From Haladaptatus sp. ZSTT2 (GTDB lineage: Archaea; Halobacteriota; Halobacteria; Halobacteriales; Halococcaceae): a DNA stretch of 64,000 bases. The position numbers and the translations under genes are program-made. The DNA lies in NCBI RefSeq assembly GCF_037081775.1, contig NZ_JBAMHQ010000001.1:1736001-1800000 (forward strand). Direction: 5' to 3'. The number at the start of each line of letters is the position of its first letter. Within the stretch, counting starts at the first letter, position 1. Shown piece after piece: positions 53,236-60,251 of the stretch. The notes under the pieces are model-generated. The model saw only the letters and a program-made list of their open reading frames with translations, had not been told where the DNA came from and did not search any database.

Positions 53236-53285
53236 GCAGACCGTTTCAGACCGTTCTCGTCTTTAGAACGGAATTAACGGTCTGC
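53236..53285. promoter_or_regulatory. Nested CCGTT/AACGG inverted repeats
   Basis: GCAGACCGTT (53236-53245) and AACGGTCTGC (53276-53285) are 10-bp perfect arms. Inside them CAGACCGTT repeats at 53247-53255, and CCGTTCT (53251-53257) pairs with AGAACGG (53265-53271) round a 7-nt centre. CCGTT units start at 53241 and 53251, and AACGG units at 53267 and 53276, near one helical turn apart. The block lies 36 bp after the tiaS stop and about 80 bp before the next ATG. Confidence 0.55.
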
Positions 53286-53366
53286 TTAGTCGGTGTATAG
53301 GTATGGTGGGAGGGCCACTTGGCTTTGGTACGCGTCGATGACCCGACGTGAACGGAGACCCCAACC

Positions 53367-53600
53367 ATGAGCGGAAACGAATACGATCTCAGCAAGTCCG
53401 GATGGTCGAACGGCGCGAAAGCCCAGTCGTTTACCTCGCGCAACCGCTGGCCAGAGTTCGACCTCGATTACACGATCGAGTCGAACGGCCCACGCGAAGA
53501 GTGCACCGTGTACCCACGCGAGGCGAGCGAAGACGCGCTGATGACGCAATGGATTACGGCGTCCGAGGGGTCTTTCGTTGACCTAACGGACGCTCGCTGA
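53367..53600 (+). CDS. Small haloarchaeal protein (DUF7511-like)
   Basis: This 77-residue protein (MSGNEYDLSKSGWSNGAKAQSFTSRNRWPEFDLDYTIESNGPREECTVYPREASEDALMTQWITASEGSFVDLTDAR) resembles a haloarchaeal small-protein family; the central YTIESNGPREECTVYPREASEDALMTQWITA is its recognisable core. One cysteine. Function is unknown. A TATA-like GTGTATAGG at 53293-53301 would give a leader of about 40 nt. The nested repeats at 53236-53285 probably control it. Confidence 0.75.
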   Translation: MSGNEYDLSKSGWSNGAKAQSFTSRNRWPEFDLDYTIESNGPREECTVYPREASEDALMTQWITASEGSFVDLTDAR

Positions 53601-53950
53601 GAGTTCCCCGGCTTCGGCCCTTCCCCCACGCCCGGCTTCCACGTCGGGCACACGCCGGTATCTCCTACCGGTTGCATCGCCCCGGCCGCGCCCCACGCGG
53701 CTGTGAACTACCCAACGCGCACCCTACTGCGCTGCACCAAACCGCGTCGGTTTCGCGACGGCGTCGCCAAACGCCGTCGCTGTCTGCCATGCCACTGCAC
53801 TGCTGGCGCGCTCGCCACCGCTCACCACGGTGGCGAGACGCCCGATCGTCCCCTTGGTCGGGCCTTGGCGGTTGCCACCGCCGCCACGGCCGTTCCATCC
53901 GTGGTTCGCGCCAGCAGGTACACACCTACACTTCCTGAGCAATAGCGTAC
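53601..53950. other. Gene-free, GC-rich region with tandem hairpins
   Basis: No credible coding frame is present, and the short open frames found here have arginine/proline-rich compositions typical of antisense noise. Instead a run of at least ten non-overlapping perfect inverted repeats fills 53631-53928. Arms in order are 53631/53646 (5 bp), 53656/53667 (6), 53686/53697 (6), 53718/53729 (5), 53740/53749 (6), 53756/53773 (9), 53812/53829 (10), 53841/53859 (6), 53868/53878 (6), 53885/53900 (6) and 53917/53925 (4). Loops are mostly 3-12 nt. The sequences of the hairpins differ. Confidence 0.65.
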
Positions 53951-54642
53951 TCACCAGTTTTCCGGGAGCCTGCGATAGGTTCGCCAGAGCAAACTGAAAC
54001 CAGCGACGACCAATAGCAGGGAAACGAGGGCTTCAACCGAGTCACCAGAACTCGATTCTGCGCGACCCGTCCCCGCGAGCATGACGTAGCCGTCGTCCGT
54101 GCGGATGATATGATTCGCCGCCGGGAGCGACTCATCGGTTTTCAGGCTTCCGACGAGCAATGCATACCGCCCTCGAAGCGACAACTCATTGGGTTCGATA
54201 GCTGTCTCCTCGATAACTGTCCGTGCAGAGACGGGACGAAGGGTGACGGTTGCGGTACTCCCGGATAGCTCCACGCGTCGCTCGTAGTACGGCGAGTCAC
54301 CACCGGCGTGATGGACGAATCGGTCGCGTGTATCCATGCCTCCCCACTCAAGATCGAATTCACGCGCTCCAGTTTCCAGTCGTTCGCGCTCGTAGGCACA
54401 CAGCGGCGTCGTCTGTGGTGCTTAGCACTCGACTTCGGGGAATTCGTTATCAGATCTCGACTCGCCGACGGTGATTCGACCGTCGTCCGTACTCACTGGC
54501 TTGACTTCGTAGTCGTGCTCGTTAAGTCGAGATTGAACACGCCGATGTAGAGGGGATTCGCCACGAGTAGCGCGCCGAGAAACAGCCGGAGGGCAAGCGA
54601 CTGCCGGGGTGAGGGCGACCAGCCGCGTGCGAGGACGCTCAT
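53951..54642 (-). pseudogene. Decayed haloarchaeal membrane-anchored protein gene
   Basis: The N-terminal frame starts at ATG 54642 (MSVLARGWSPSPRQSLALRLFLGALLVANPLYIGVFNLD) and runs only 49 codons, to TGA 54493-54495. A second frame continues the same protein from about 54525 as LNEHDYEVKPVSTDDGRITVGE...EVEC, stops at TAA 54422-54424, and resumes in the same frame to 53951. It includes LCAYERERLETGAREFDLEWGGMDTRDRFVHHAGGDS and a C-terminal membrane helix (ALVSLLLVVAGFSLLW). The intact family is an N- and C-terminally anchored exported protein. There is thus one frameshift near 54520-54530 and one in-frame stop. A promoter-like GCTATTTTC (minus, 54661-54670) precedes it. Confidence 0.75.
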
Positions 54643-54688
54643 ACCGCTGCTTCTCAGGAGGCGAAAATAGCTATTCGATTGTCATCTC

Positions 54689-55771
54689 TCACTGCATCTT
54701 CAGTGCACTCCCCGTGAGCGGGACGACCACGTCGTCGCCGTCGTCGATAACGCCACGCGCACGGTAGGTAGCGAGTGCGGCCGTCGCGCTCGCGCTCGTC
54801 GGTTCGACGTAGAAACCCGCGCGGTGGAGGCGGTCGAGTTCGGCGTTCGTTTCTTCGGCTTCGACGGCAATCGCGTCGCCGCCGGTGGCTTCGATTGCGG
54901 CGAGCAACTGGTCTTTGCGGGCGGGGTCGCGTATCTGAATCCCGTCTGCAACGTCGTTTTTGGCGTCTGTCGGGCCGTGCAGTTCGTCTGCAATCGGGGC
55001 GAATCCGGCGGCCTGTGCGCCCAATAAACGTGGCATTTCAGTCGTCCAGCCCGCTTCAAGCAGGGCTTTAAAGCCGCGATACGCGCCCAAAAACAGCGTC
55101 CCGTGGCCGAGTGGCAACACGACCGCATCGGGCACGTCCCAGTCGCGCTGGGCGGCGAGTTCGAAGGCCACCGTTTGCGTTCCGGCGAAGAAGGCGGGAT
55201 TCCACGCGTGGCTCGCGTACCAGCCCTCGCCGCGTTCTGCCGCCTCGATGCAGGCGTCGGTGACGGCTTGTCGGTCGCCTTCGATGGGGACGACGGTCGC
55301 CCCGGCGCGTTCGATGGCACGGCGCTTTGCGGGTTTCACCGCTGCAGGGACGTAGATTTCCGCGTCGATGCCCGTGCGGGCGGCGTAGGTGGCGATTGCC
55401 GCGCCCGCGTTCCCCGAGGAGTCTTCGATGACGGTTTCGACGCCCAGTTGACTGGCCCACGAGAGCGTCGTCGTCGCGCCTCGGTCTTTGAAACTCCCCG
55501 TCGGAAAGACGTACTCAAGTTTGAACTGGGCGTCCCACTCTGCGGCATCCACGAGCGGCGTCCACCCCTCCCCGAGCGTGACCCGCGGCTCCATCGGCAG
55601 AAACTCCGAGAACGTCCAGAGGCCGGGGCGCGTATCGAGCGCAACCGGGTCGGGTGCGGGGCCGTCGGGCAACGGTCGGTCGGCAAAATCGAGGGCGTGG
55701 CCGCACGCACAGCGCCACGGCTCGTCAGGACTCGATTCGTAGGTTCGGGCACAGGACGTGCAGGCGTACAT
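54689..55771 (-). CDS. Threonine synthase-like PLP enzyme with zinc ribbon
   Basis: This 360-residue enzyme has a zinc ribbon at the N-terminus (C4, C7, C21, C23: YACTSCARTYESSPDEPWRCACGHAL). Next come the PLP lysine K95 in PTGSFKDRGATT, EDSSGNAGAAIATYAARTG and AVVLPLGHGTLFLGAYRGFKALLEAG. It belongs to the threonine synthase group (ThrC) of fold-type II enzymes, or a close paralogue acting on another O-phospho amino acid. It overlaps the upstream hydrolase gene by 1 bp as TGATG. Confidence 0.85.
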   Translation of the reverse strand: MYACTSCARTYESSPDEPWRCACGHALDFADRPLPDGPAPDPVALDTRPGLWTFSEFLPMEPRVTLGEGWTPLVDAAEWDAQFKLEYVFPTGSFKDRGATTTLSWASQLGVETVIEDSSGNAGAAIATYAARTGIDAEIYVPAAVKPAKRRAIERAGATVVPIEGDRQAVTDACIEAAERGEGWYASHAWNPAFFAGTQTVAFELAAQRDWDVPDAVVLPLGHGTLFLGAYRGFKALLEAGWTTEMPRLLGAQAAGFAPIADELHGPTDAKNDVADGIQIRDPARKDQLLAAIEATGGDAIAVEAEETNAELDRLHRAGFYVEPTSASATAALATYRARGVIDDGDDVVVPLTGSALKMQ

Positions 55772-56727
55772 CAGATTTCGTCGATATCGACGCCGACCGA
55801 GCAGACGTACTCGCCGGTTGCAACCTGCGGAAGGCGGCGGGTTCGCCAGAAGATGCCGTCGGTGTCGGCGTCAATGGTGTCCTTTACGGTGCCGAACACG
55901 TCGGTGACGCGAAACAGCGTGTCGCCCGCTCGCACTCGGTCGCCGAGGTCTTTCTCGAAGCTCACGAGGCCGCCGGAGGGCGCGCCAAACTGGCGAAAGC
56001 CACGCGCACGGGTCTGGGGCTCGATGTCCACGTCGCCGTCTAAGAAGCCGTAGTAGCGAAGCACGTTGTAGATGCCGCGGACGCCGAGGCCGATGCTTTG
56101 TTCGTCCCAGCCAACCGCGCCGCCGAGTTCGGGGTCGATGGTCGGGATGCCCTTATCGGGCGCAGCGCGGGCGAGTTGGCCGTTCGGCCCTTTCTGGTCC
56201 AAAATGTGGCCACAGCCGAACACGCGGGCGAGTTCGAGGCACTCGTCGTGCATGTGGTGGCGACGGCCACAGCGGACGCGGGTTTCGTTTATCATCCGGC
56301 TGGTCGAGCCCTGGTGGAGGTCGAGCACGTAGTCTGCGCGACTCGCGATTTCGAAGGTGGCGGCGGCAATTCGCTCTGATGAGGTGCCGTTTTTGTCACC
56401 GGGGTACGCCCGGTTCATCTTCGTGTCGTCGATTGGGTTTCTGTGCTGTGCGACCTGAAAACCGTGATAGTTGACGATGCCGACGAGGAGAATCGTGCCA
56501 GCGAGTTCGGTCGGGTCGAGTTGTGGAACGAGCGTCTTCAATACGCCAACGCCGTTCAGTTCGTCGCCGTCACTCGCCGCCTGAATATAGAGCGTGCTCC
56601 CCTCGGAAGCCCCGTTTATCACGGCGACAGGGAGCCGAAGCGGGCTGCCGTCGCGGAGTTCGCCAACGGCTAACCGACCGACGTCCATCTCACCGGGAGC
56701 GGCCTCTGCCGTGCCGAGGGTCGTCAT
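55771..56727 (-). CDS. AstE/AspA-type zinc hydrolase
   Basis: This 318-residue protein belongs to the succinylglutamate desuccinylase/aspartoacylase group of M14-type peptidases. The metal-site glutamate and second His are seen in DGDELNGVGVLKTL and YVLDLHQGSTSRM, but the usual first His of HGDE is Asp here (SDGDEL). Other marks are NYHGFQVAQHRNPIDDTKMNRAYPG, QSIGLGVRGIYNVLRYYG and a C-terminal barrel domain. It lies one base from the threonine synthase-like gene and shares an operon with it. Confidence 0.84.
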   Translation of the reverse strand: MTTLGTAEAAPGEMDVGRLAVGELRDGSPLRLPVAVINGASEGSTLYIQAASDGDELNGVGVLKTLVPQLDPTELAGTILLVGIVNYHGFQVAQHRNPIDDTKMNRAYPGDKNGTSSERIAAATFEIASRADYVLDLHQGSTSRMINETRVRCGRRHHMHDECLELARVFGCGHILDQKGPNGQLARAAPDKGIPTIDPELGGAVGWDEQSIGLGVRGIYNVLRYYGFLDGDVDIEPQTRARGFRQFGAPSGGLVSFEKDLGDRVRAGDTLFRVTDVFGTVKDTIDADTDGIFWRTRRLPQVATGEYVCSVGVDIDEI

Positions 56728-56814
56728 TACCCCTAGACGGCAACCCCACGCTCTTTAGATGTTCGGTATGCGGGAAACCAACGTGGTTTTTGCTCTCGCA
56801 CCCAAACTCCGTGT

Positions 56815-57072
56815 GTGACTGACGAACCGTCCCGCTCGCCGCGTGCGAACATGGTCGCCGCGCTCAACGTGCCACAGAACGCACGGCGTGGCTTTGGCTT
56901 CGCCCTCCTCGCCACGCTCGCCATCTTCGTGTTTTTCGTCCTTCTGCCGGGAACGTTCCGCTCGCCGCTGTTTTACCTCGCGTTAGGATTCGTCCTCGCC
57001 ACGTCGCTCGGCGCGTTCGCTACGGTGATTCTCACACTCGTCTCGGCCTACAGGCTGTCGAGAGAGTCCTGA
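56815..57072 (+). CDS. Small two-helix membrane protein, GTG start
   Basis: This 85-residue protein (VTDEPSRSPRANMVAALNVPQNARRGFGFALLATLAIFVFFVLLPGTFRSPLFYLALGFVLATSLGAFATVILTLVSAYRLSRES) has two to three hydrophobic segments. The GTG at 56815 is preceded by GGTTTTTGC at 56785-56793, 22-30 nt upstream, indicating a leaderless start. The 3' end overlaps the convergent PhoU/TrkA-C gene by 25 bp. Function unknown. Confidence 0.7.
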   Translation: MTDEPSRSPRANMVAALNVPQNARRGFGFALLATLAIFVFFVLLPGTFRSPLFYLALGFVLATSLGAFATVILTLVSAYRLSRES

Positions 57073-58277
57073 CCGGCGAGTTGCGCGAGGCGTTCTGCCC
57101 CGGTTCGCGTACCCTTTGCGATGAGCACGTCACCGACGTGGAGCGCCGTGAGCGGCCCCGGCGAGACAACCCACTCGTCAGGGACGCCGCGAGCGTCGTG
57201 GGTTTTGTTCCGGCGGTGGACGGCAATCACGCGCATTCCCGTCTCGGTTTTCACCATCTTATCGCGCAGCGTCACGCCGTCTAAGTCGCTTCCCTCGCCC
57301 ACCGTCAGGCGGATGATGACCTCGTCGCTTTCGAGGACAGCCTGTTCGACCACGGGGTGGGTGCCGAGGCCGCGCAGGACACCCTCGCTGATTTCGAGCG
57401 CGGCGTCGCTGATGACTTCCGTCGAGCGCGCGAGGTGGACGAGCCCGCGCAACTGGACGGGGTCGTCGACGCGACTGGCCGCCTGCAACACCCACGCCTC
57501 GAAGCGCGATTGGAGCGCGTCCACTTCGGCTTCCAATTCGACGACTTCCTCTGCGACTTCTGCGCTGTCGAAGAGCACGGAGCCGTAGGCCAAGTCCACG
57601 GCGAGTTCGGCCATGTTCTTCATCAGCACAATCGAGTCGACCGCGCGCTCTAAGTCCTCGATGCCGGGTTCCGGTGGGTTCGGTGGGACGTAGGCACGGC
57701 CGCTCGCTTGCTCGTACACCCGTGAGACGCCGTCTTCCGGCCCGCGCAGCAACATCACGTCACCGGCTTCGAGTTTCGTTTCGTGGTCGGGATTCAGCAG
57801 CCAGTTGCCGCTGCGCCGGAGCGCGATGATGCGCACGCCGGTTTCGGTCTCGATGTTCTCACGGCCGAGCGATTTCCCGTCGAGTGCGGACTGTTCAGTG
57901 ATGGTCACGCGCACGAGGGTTTCGACGGCCTCTGGAATCGCCGCCCGCATGGCGTCGGGCAGGCCGATGTCTTCTAAGACGATTTTGGCGATATCGCCCG
58001 CTGCGTCGCTGATTTTCTCGGCTGCGCCGACGACGCCGAGGACGGGCGCGAGCGCCTCTGCGTCTTCGGGGCTGCGTGCGGCCATGAGCAGGCTCATGCG
58101 CGCTTGCATCTGGAGGACGTCCATGCGTTCTTCTAAGACGAGCACCTCCTCTGCGACCTCGTCGCTGCCGAGCAACACCGCCGAGTAGGAGAGGTCGATG
58201 AGCAGTTCAGCGATGTCTTTCATCTCTGCTAAAACCTGCTTTACGCTGACCGGCTCATAGCCGACCTCATCGGACAT
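57048..58277 (-). CDS. Twin PhoU-TrkA_C (RCK_C) protein
   Basis: This 409-residue protein contains the same module twice: a PhoU-like four-helix region (about 8-95 and 210-300, each with AELLIDLSYSAVLLGSDEVAEEVLVLEERMD or AELAVDLAYGSVLFDSAEVAEEVVELEAEVD) and an RCK/TrkA_C domain (about 112-200 and 310-400, each with GVRIIALRRSG and GMRVIAVHRRN). Such haloarchaeal proteins probably regulate potassium channels or phosphate-type signalling; no membrane helices are seen. It diverges from citrate synthase. Confidence 0.85.
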   Translation of the reverse strand: MSDEVGYEPVSVKQVLAEMKDIAELLIDLSYSAVLLGSDEVAEEVLVLEERMDVLQMQARMSLLMAARSPEDAEALAPVLGVVGAAEKISDAAGDIAKIVLEDIGLPDAMRAAIPEAVETLVRVTITEQSALDGKSLGRENIETETGVRIIALRRSGNWLLNPDHETKLEAGDVMLLRGPEDGVSRVYEQASGRAYVPPNPPEPGIEDLERAVDSIVLMKNMAELAVDLAYGSVLFDSAEVAEEVVELEAEVDALQSRFEAWVLQAASRVDDPVQLRGLVHLARSTEVISDAALEISEGVLRGLGTHPVVEQAVLESDEVIIRLTVGEGSDLDGVTLRDKMVKTETGMRVIAVHRRNKTHDARGVPDEWVVSPGPLTALHVGDVLIAKGTRTGAERLAQLAGQDSLDSL

Positions 58278-58380
58278 ACACGGCAGTTTACTGGCACCGG
58301 CAAAAAACGTTGCCCGGAGCCCGCGGCAGTATGCGGACGAACAATAATGTTTTTCCCGGCAGGTAAGCTAGTGTCACGGT

Positions 58381-59523
58381 ATGTCTGACGAGCTCAAGAA
58401 AGGGCTAGAAGGTGTGCTTGTTGCAGAGTCGTCACTTTCGTTTATTGACGGCGACGCTGGCAAGCTCGTCTACCGTGGCTATACAATCGAGGATCTCGCT
58501 CGAAATACAAGCTACGAAGAAGTACTCTACCTCCTCTGGCACGGTGAGCTGCCGACAGAGGACGAACTCGCCGAGTTCGCTGACGCGATGGCCACCGAAC
58601 GCGAGGTCACAGACGGCCTGCTCGCCGAGGTTCGGGAACTCGCAGAGCAGGACGAAGAGCCAATGGCGGCCCTCAGAACGCTCGTCTCCGCACTCTCCGC
58701 CTACGACCCCGACGCAAACGCCGACGTCGACCCGACTGACATTGACGCGAACCTCCGCAAGGCGCGACGCATCACCGCGAAGATTCCGACGCTCCTCGCG
58801 GCGTACACGCGCATCCGCAACGGGAACGACCCCGTTGACCCGCGCCAAGACCTCTCGCACGCGGCGAACTTCCTCTACATGCTGAACGACGAGGAGCCAA
58901 ACGACGTCTTAGAAGACGTGTTCGACCAGGCGCTCGTGCTCCACGCAGACCACGGCCTGAACGCTTCGACGTTCTCTGCGATGGTGACGGCTTCGACGCT
59001 CACCGACCTCCACAGCTCCATCACGAGCGCCGTGGGCACGCTCGCAGGCAGTCTCCACGGCGGCGCGAACGCGAACGTGATGAAGATGTTAGAAGAGGTC
59101 GACGCAAGCGGCAAAGCGCCCGGCCAGTGGGTCGAAGACGCCCTCGCTAACGGCCGTCGTGTCCCCGGCTTCGGCCACCGCGTCTACAACGTCAAAGACC
59201 CGCGCGCCAACATCCTCGGCGAGCAGTCTGAATCGCTCGGTGAGGCCGCAGGCGACATGAAGTGGTACAACTACTCCGTCGCCATCGAGGAGTATGTGAG
59301 CGAGGAGAAGGGCCTCGCGCCGAACGTGGACTTCTACTCTGCGACGACGTACTACCAGATGGGCATCCCAATCGACATCTACACGCCAATCTTCGCCATG
59401 TCCCGGGCCGGTGGCTGGATTGCCCACGTCTTAGAGCAGTACGAGGACAACCGCCTCATCCGCCCCCGCGCTCGCTACGTCGGCGCAGAAGCCCGCACGG
59501 TCACACCGCTCGCAGAGCGATAA
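58381..59523 (+). CDS. citZ: Citrate synthase
   Basis: This 380-residue enzyme condenses oxaloacetate and acetyl-CoA. Catalytic histidines and Asp region: ADHGLNASTFSAMVTAST, GSLHGGANANVMKML, PGFGHRVYNVKDPRA and DFYSATTYYQMGIP. It is type II in fold and shorter than allosteric bacterial forms. The start MSDELKKGLEGVLVAESSLSFIDGD has a TATA-like TAATGTTTTT at 58345-58354. TTA codons followed by GAA/GAG appear several times. Confidence 0.97.
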   Translation: MSDELKKGLEGVLVAESSLSFIDGDAGKLVYRGYTIEDLARNTSYEEVLYLLWHGELPTEDELAEFADAMATEREVTDGLLAEVRELAEQDEEPMAALRTLVSALSAYDPDANADVDPTDIDANLRKARRITAKIPTLLAAYTRIRNGNDPVDPRQDLSHAANFLYMLNDEEPNDVLEDVFDQALVLHADHGLNASTFSAMVTASTLTDLHSSITSAVGTLAGSLHGGANANVMKMLEEVDASGKAPGQWVEDALANGRRVPGFGHRVYNVKDPRANILGEQSESLGEAAGDMKWYNYSVAIEEYVSEEKGLAPNVDFYSATTYYQMGIPIDIYTPIFAMSRAGGWIAHVLEQYEDNRLIRPRARYVGAEARTVTPLAER

Positions 59524-59582
59524 GGCTCCGTCAGTCGCTTTTTTCCACAACGCGCAAGACACCGAGTCGTGTAGCTCTGTCT

Positions 59583-59975
59583 ATGGATGTGTTCGTCTAC
59601 GGCACGCTGACCGACCCCGACACGGTCAGCGAGGTGGTCGCAACCTACGAGTTCGTCTGTGACGCCCGGCTCGATGGGCTCCGGCGCGTCGAAGGTACCT
59701 ACCCGACGCTCGCCCCCGCACCCGGCGACTCCGTCACTGGCAAGCTCTTACGAACCGCTGACATCCGCTCGCTCGACGCCTACGAGGGCGTCGAAAGCGG
59801 GCTGTACGTCCGGGTGAGCGTACCGTTCACCGACCACTCGGTCGCGGTGTACGTTGGTGATCCCGACCGCCTCGACGTTGCAGAATCGGTCGCGTGGCCC
59901 GGCGATGACTCGTTCGAAGCCCGCGTGCGACGCTACCTCGCGGAAAATGCGGTGCGCGTTCACGAAGTTGCGTAA
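59583..59975 (+). CDS. Gamma-glutamylcyclotransferase-like protein
   Basis: This 130-residue protein (MDVFVYGTLTDPDTVSEVV) has the GGCT/AIG2 fold signature YGTL at residues 6-9 and YEGVESGLYVRVSVPF. In the family a Glu of the YEG-type segment is catalytic. It may cleave gamma-glutamyl compounds, interesting in halophiles that use gamma-glutamylcysteine; that is inference. The longer frame to 59262 is a shadow of citrate synthase. Confidence 0.82.
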   Translation: MDVFVYGTLTDPDTVSEVVATYEFVCDARLDGLRRVEGTYPTLAPAPGDSVTGKLLRTADIRSLDAYEGVESGLYVRVSVPFTDHSVAVYVGDPDRLDVAESVAWPGDDSFEARVRRYLAENAVRVHEVA

Positions 59976-59995
59976 TCTGTCTGCCTGCGAGCATA

Positions 59996-60027
59996 CAGGT
60001 GTCAGACACCACCTCGACTGACACCTG
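59996..60027. terminator. Perfect 10-bp hairpin after the GGCT gene
   Basis: CAGGTGTCAG (59996-60005) and CTGACACCTG (60018-60027) are perfectly complementary, with a 12-nt loop. It is 21 nt after the GGCT stop, the distance expected for a 3' end structure. An operator role upstream of the TATA at 60101 is possible too. Confidence 0.5.
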
Positions 60028-60100
60028 GCGCACGAGCGTCTGACAGCCGTTCGATAGCGGCGCAGCCTATCGTTTTCACTTTCACTCCGCCTCCCAATTC

Positions 60101-60108
60101 TTTATATG
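60101..60108 (+). promoter_or_regulatory. TATA box upstream of a micro-ORF and ilvA
   Basis: TTTATATG lies 21-28 nt before ATG 60129 and 144 nt before ilvA. A second TATA-like GATTAATG at 60222-60229 is 23-30 nt before the ilvA ATG, so ilvA may have its own promoter and the upstream one may make a separate short transcript. Confidence 0.55.
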
Positions 60109-60128
60109 CTCTCCCTGCTGTCATCCAG

Positions 60129-60227
60129 ATGCAGTCATACGCTTTGGGACCGCGTCCCCCATCCCCTGGGAATGCTCAGTCCCTATCCCCCCTACTTTAC
60201 CATCCGAGAGCCACAGGTAACGATTAA
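60129..60227 (+). CDS. Possible leaderless micro-ORF in ilvA upstream region
   Basis: An open frame from ATG 60129 to TAA 60225-60227 would encode 32 residues (MQSYALGPRPPSPGNAQSLS and then PLLYHPRATGND). It begins at the exact spot where transcription from the TTTATATG box would start. The composition is proline- and serine-rich with no hydrophobic or charged pattern, so it could instead be a non-coding leader RNA. Within it GGGAC-CGC-GTCCC forms a small hairpin (60146-60158). Confidence 0.35.
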   Translation: MQSYALGPRPPSPGNAQSLSPLLYHPRATGND

Positions 60228-60251
60228 TGCGGCGGGCAAGCAACCACCAGT

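Noticed and set aside
53631-53928. CRISPR array
   Set aside because: The hairpins differ in sequence and there is no constant direct repeat with regular spacers; no cas genes are near.
53665-53938. Open frames on both strands in the hairpin-rich region
   Set aside because: They have Arg/Trp/Pro-rich compositions, lack starts with promoters, and overlap one another, so the region is more likely non-coding.
54308-54550. Plus-strand 80-residue open frame at the pseudogene
   Set aside because: Antisense to the decayed gene, whose minus-strand frames are protein-like on both sides of the breaks.
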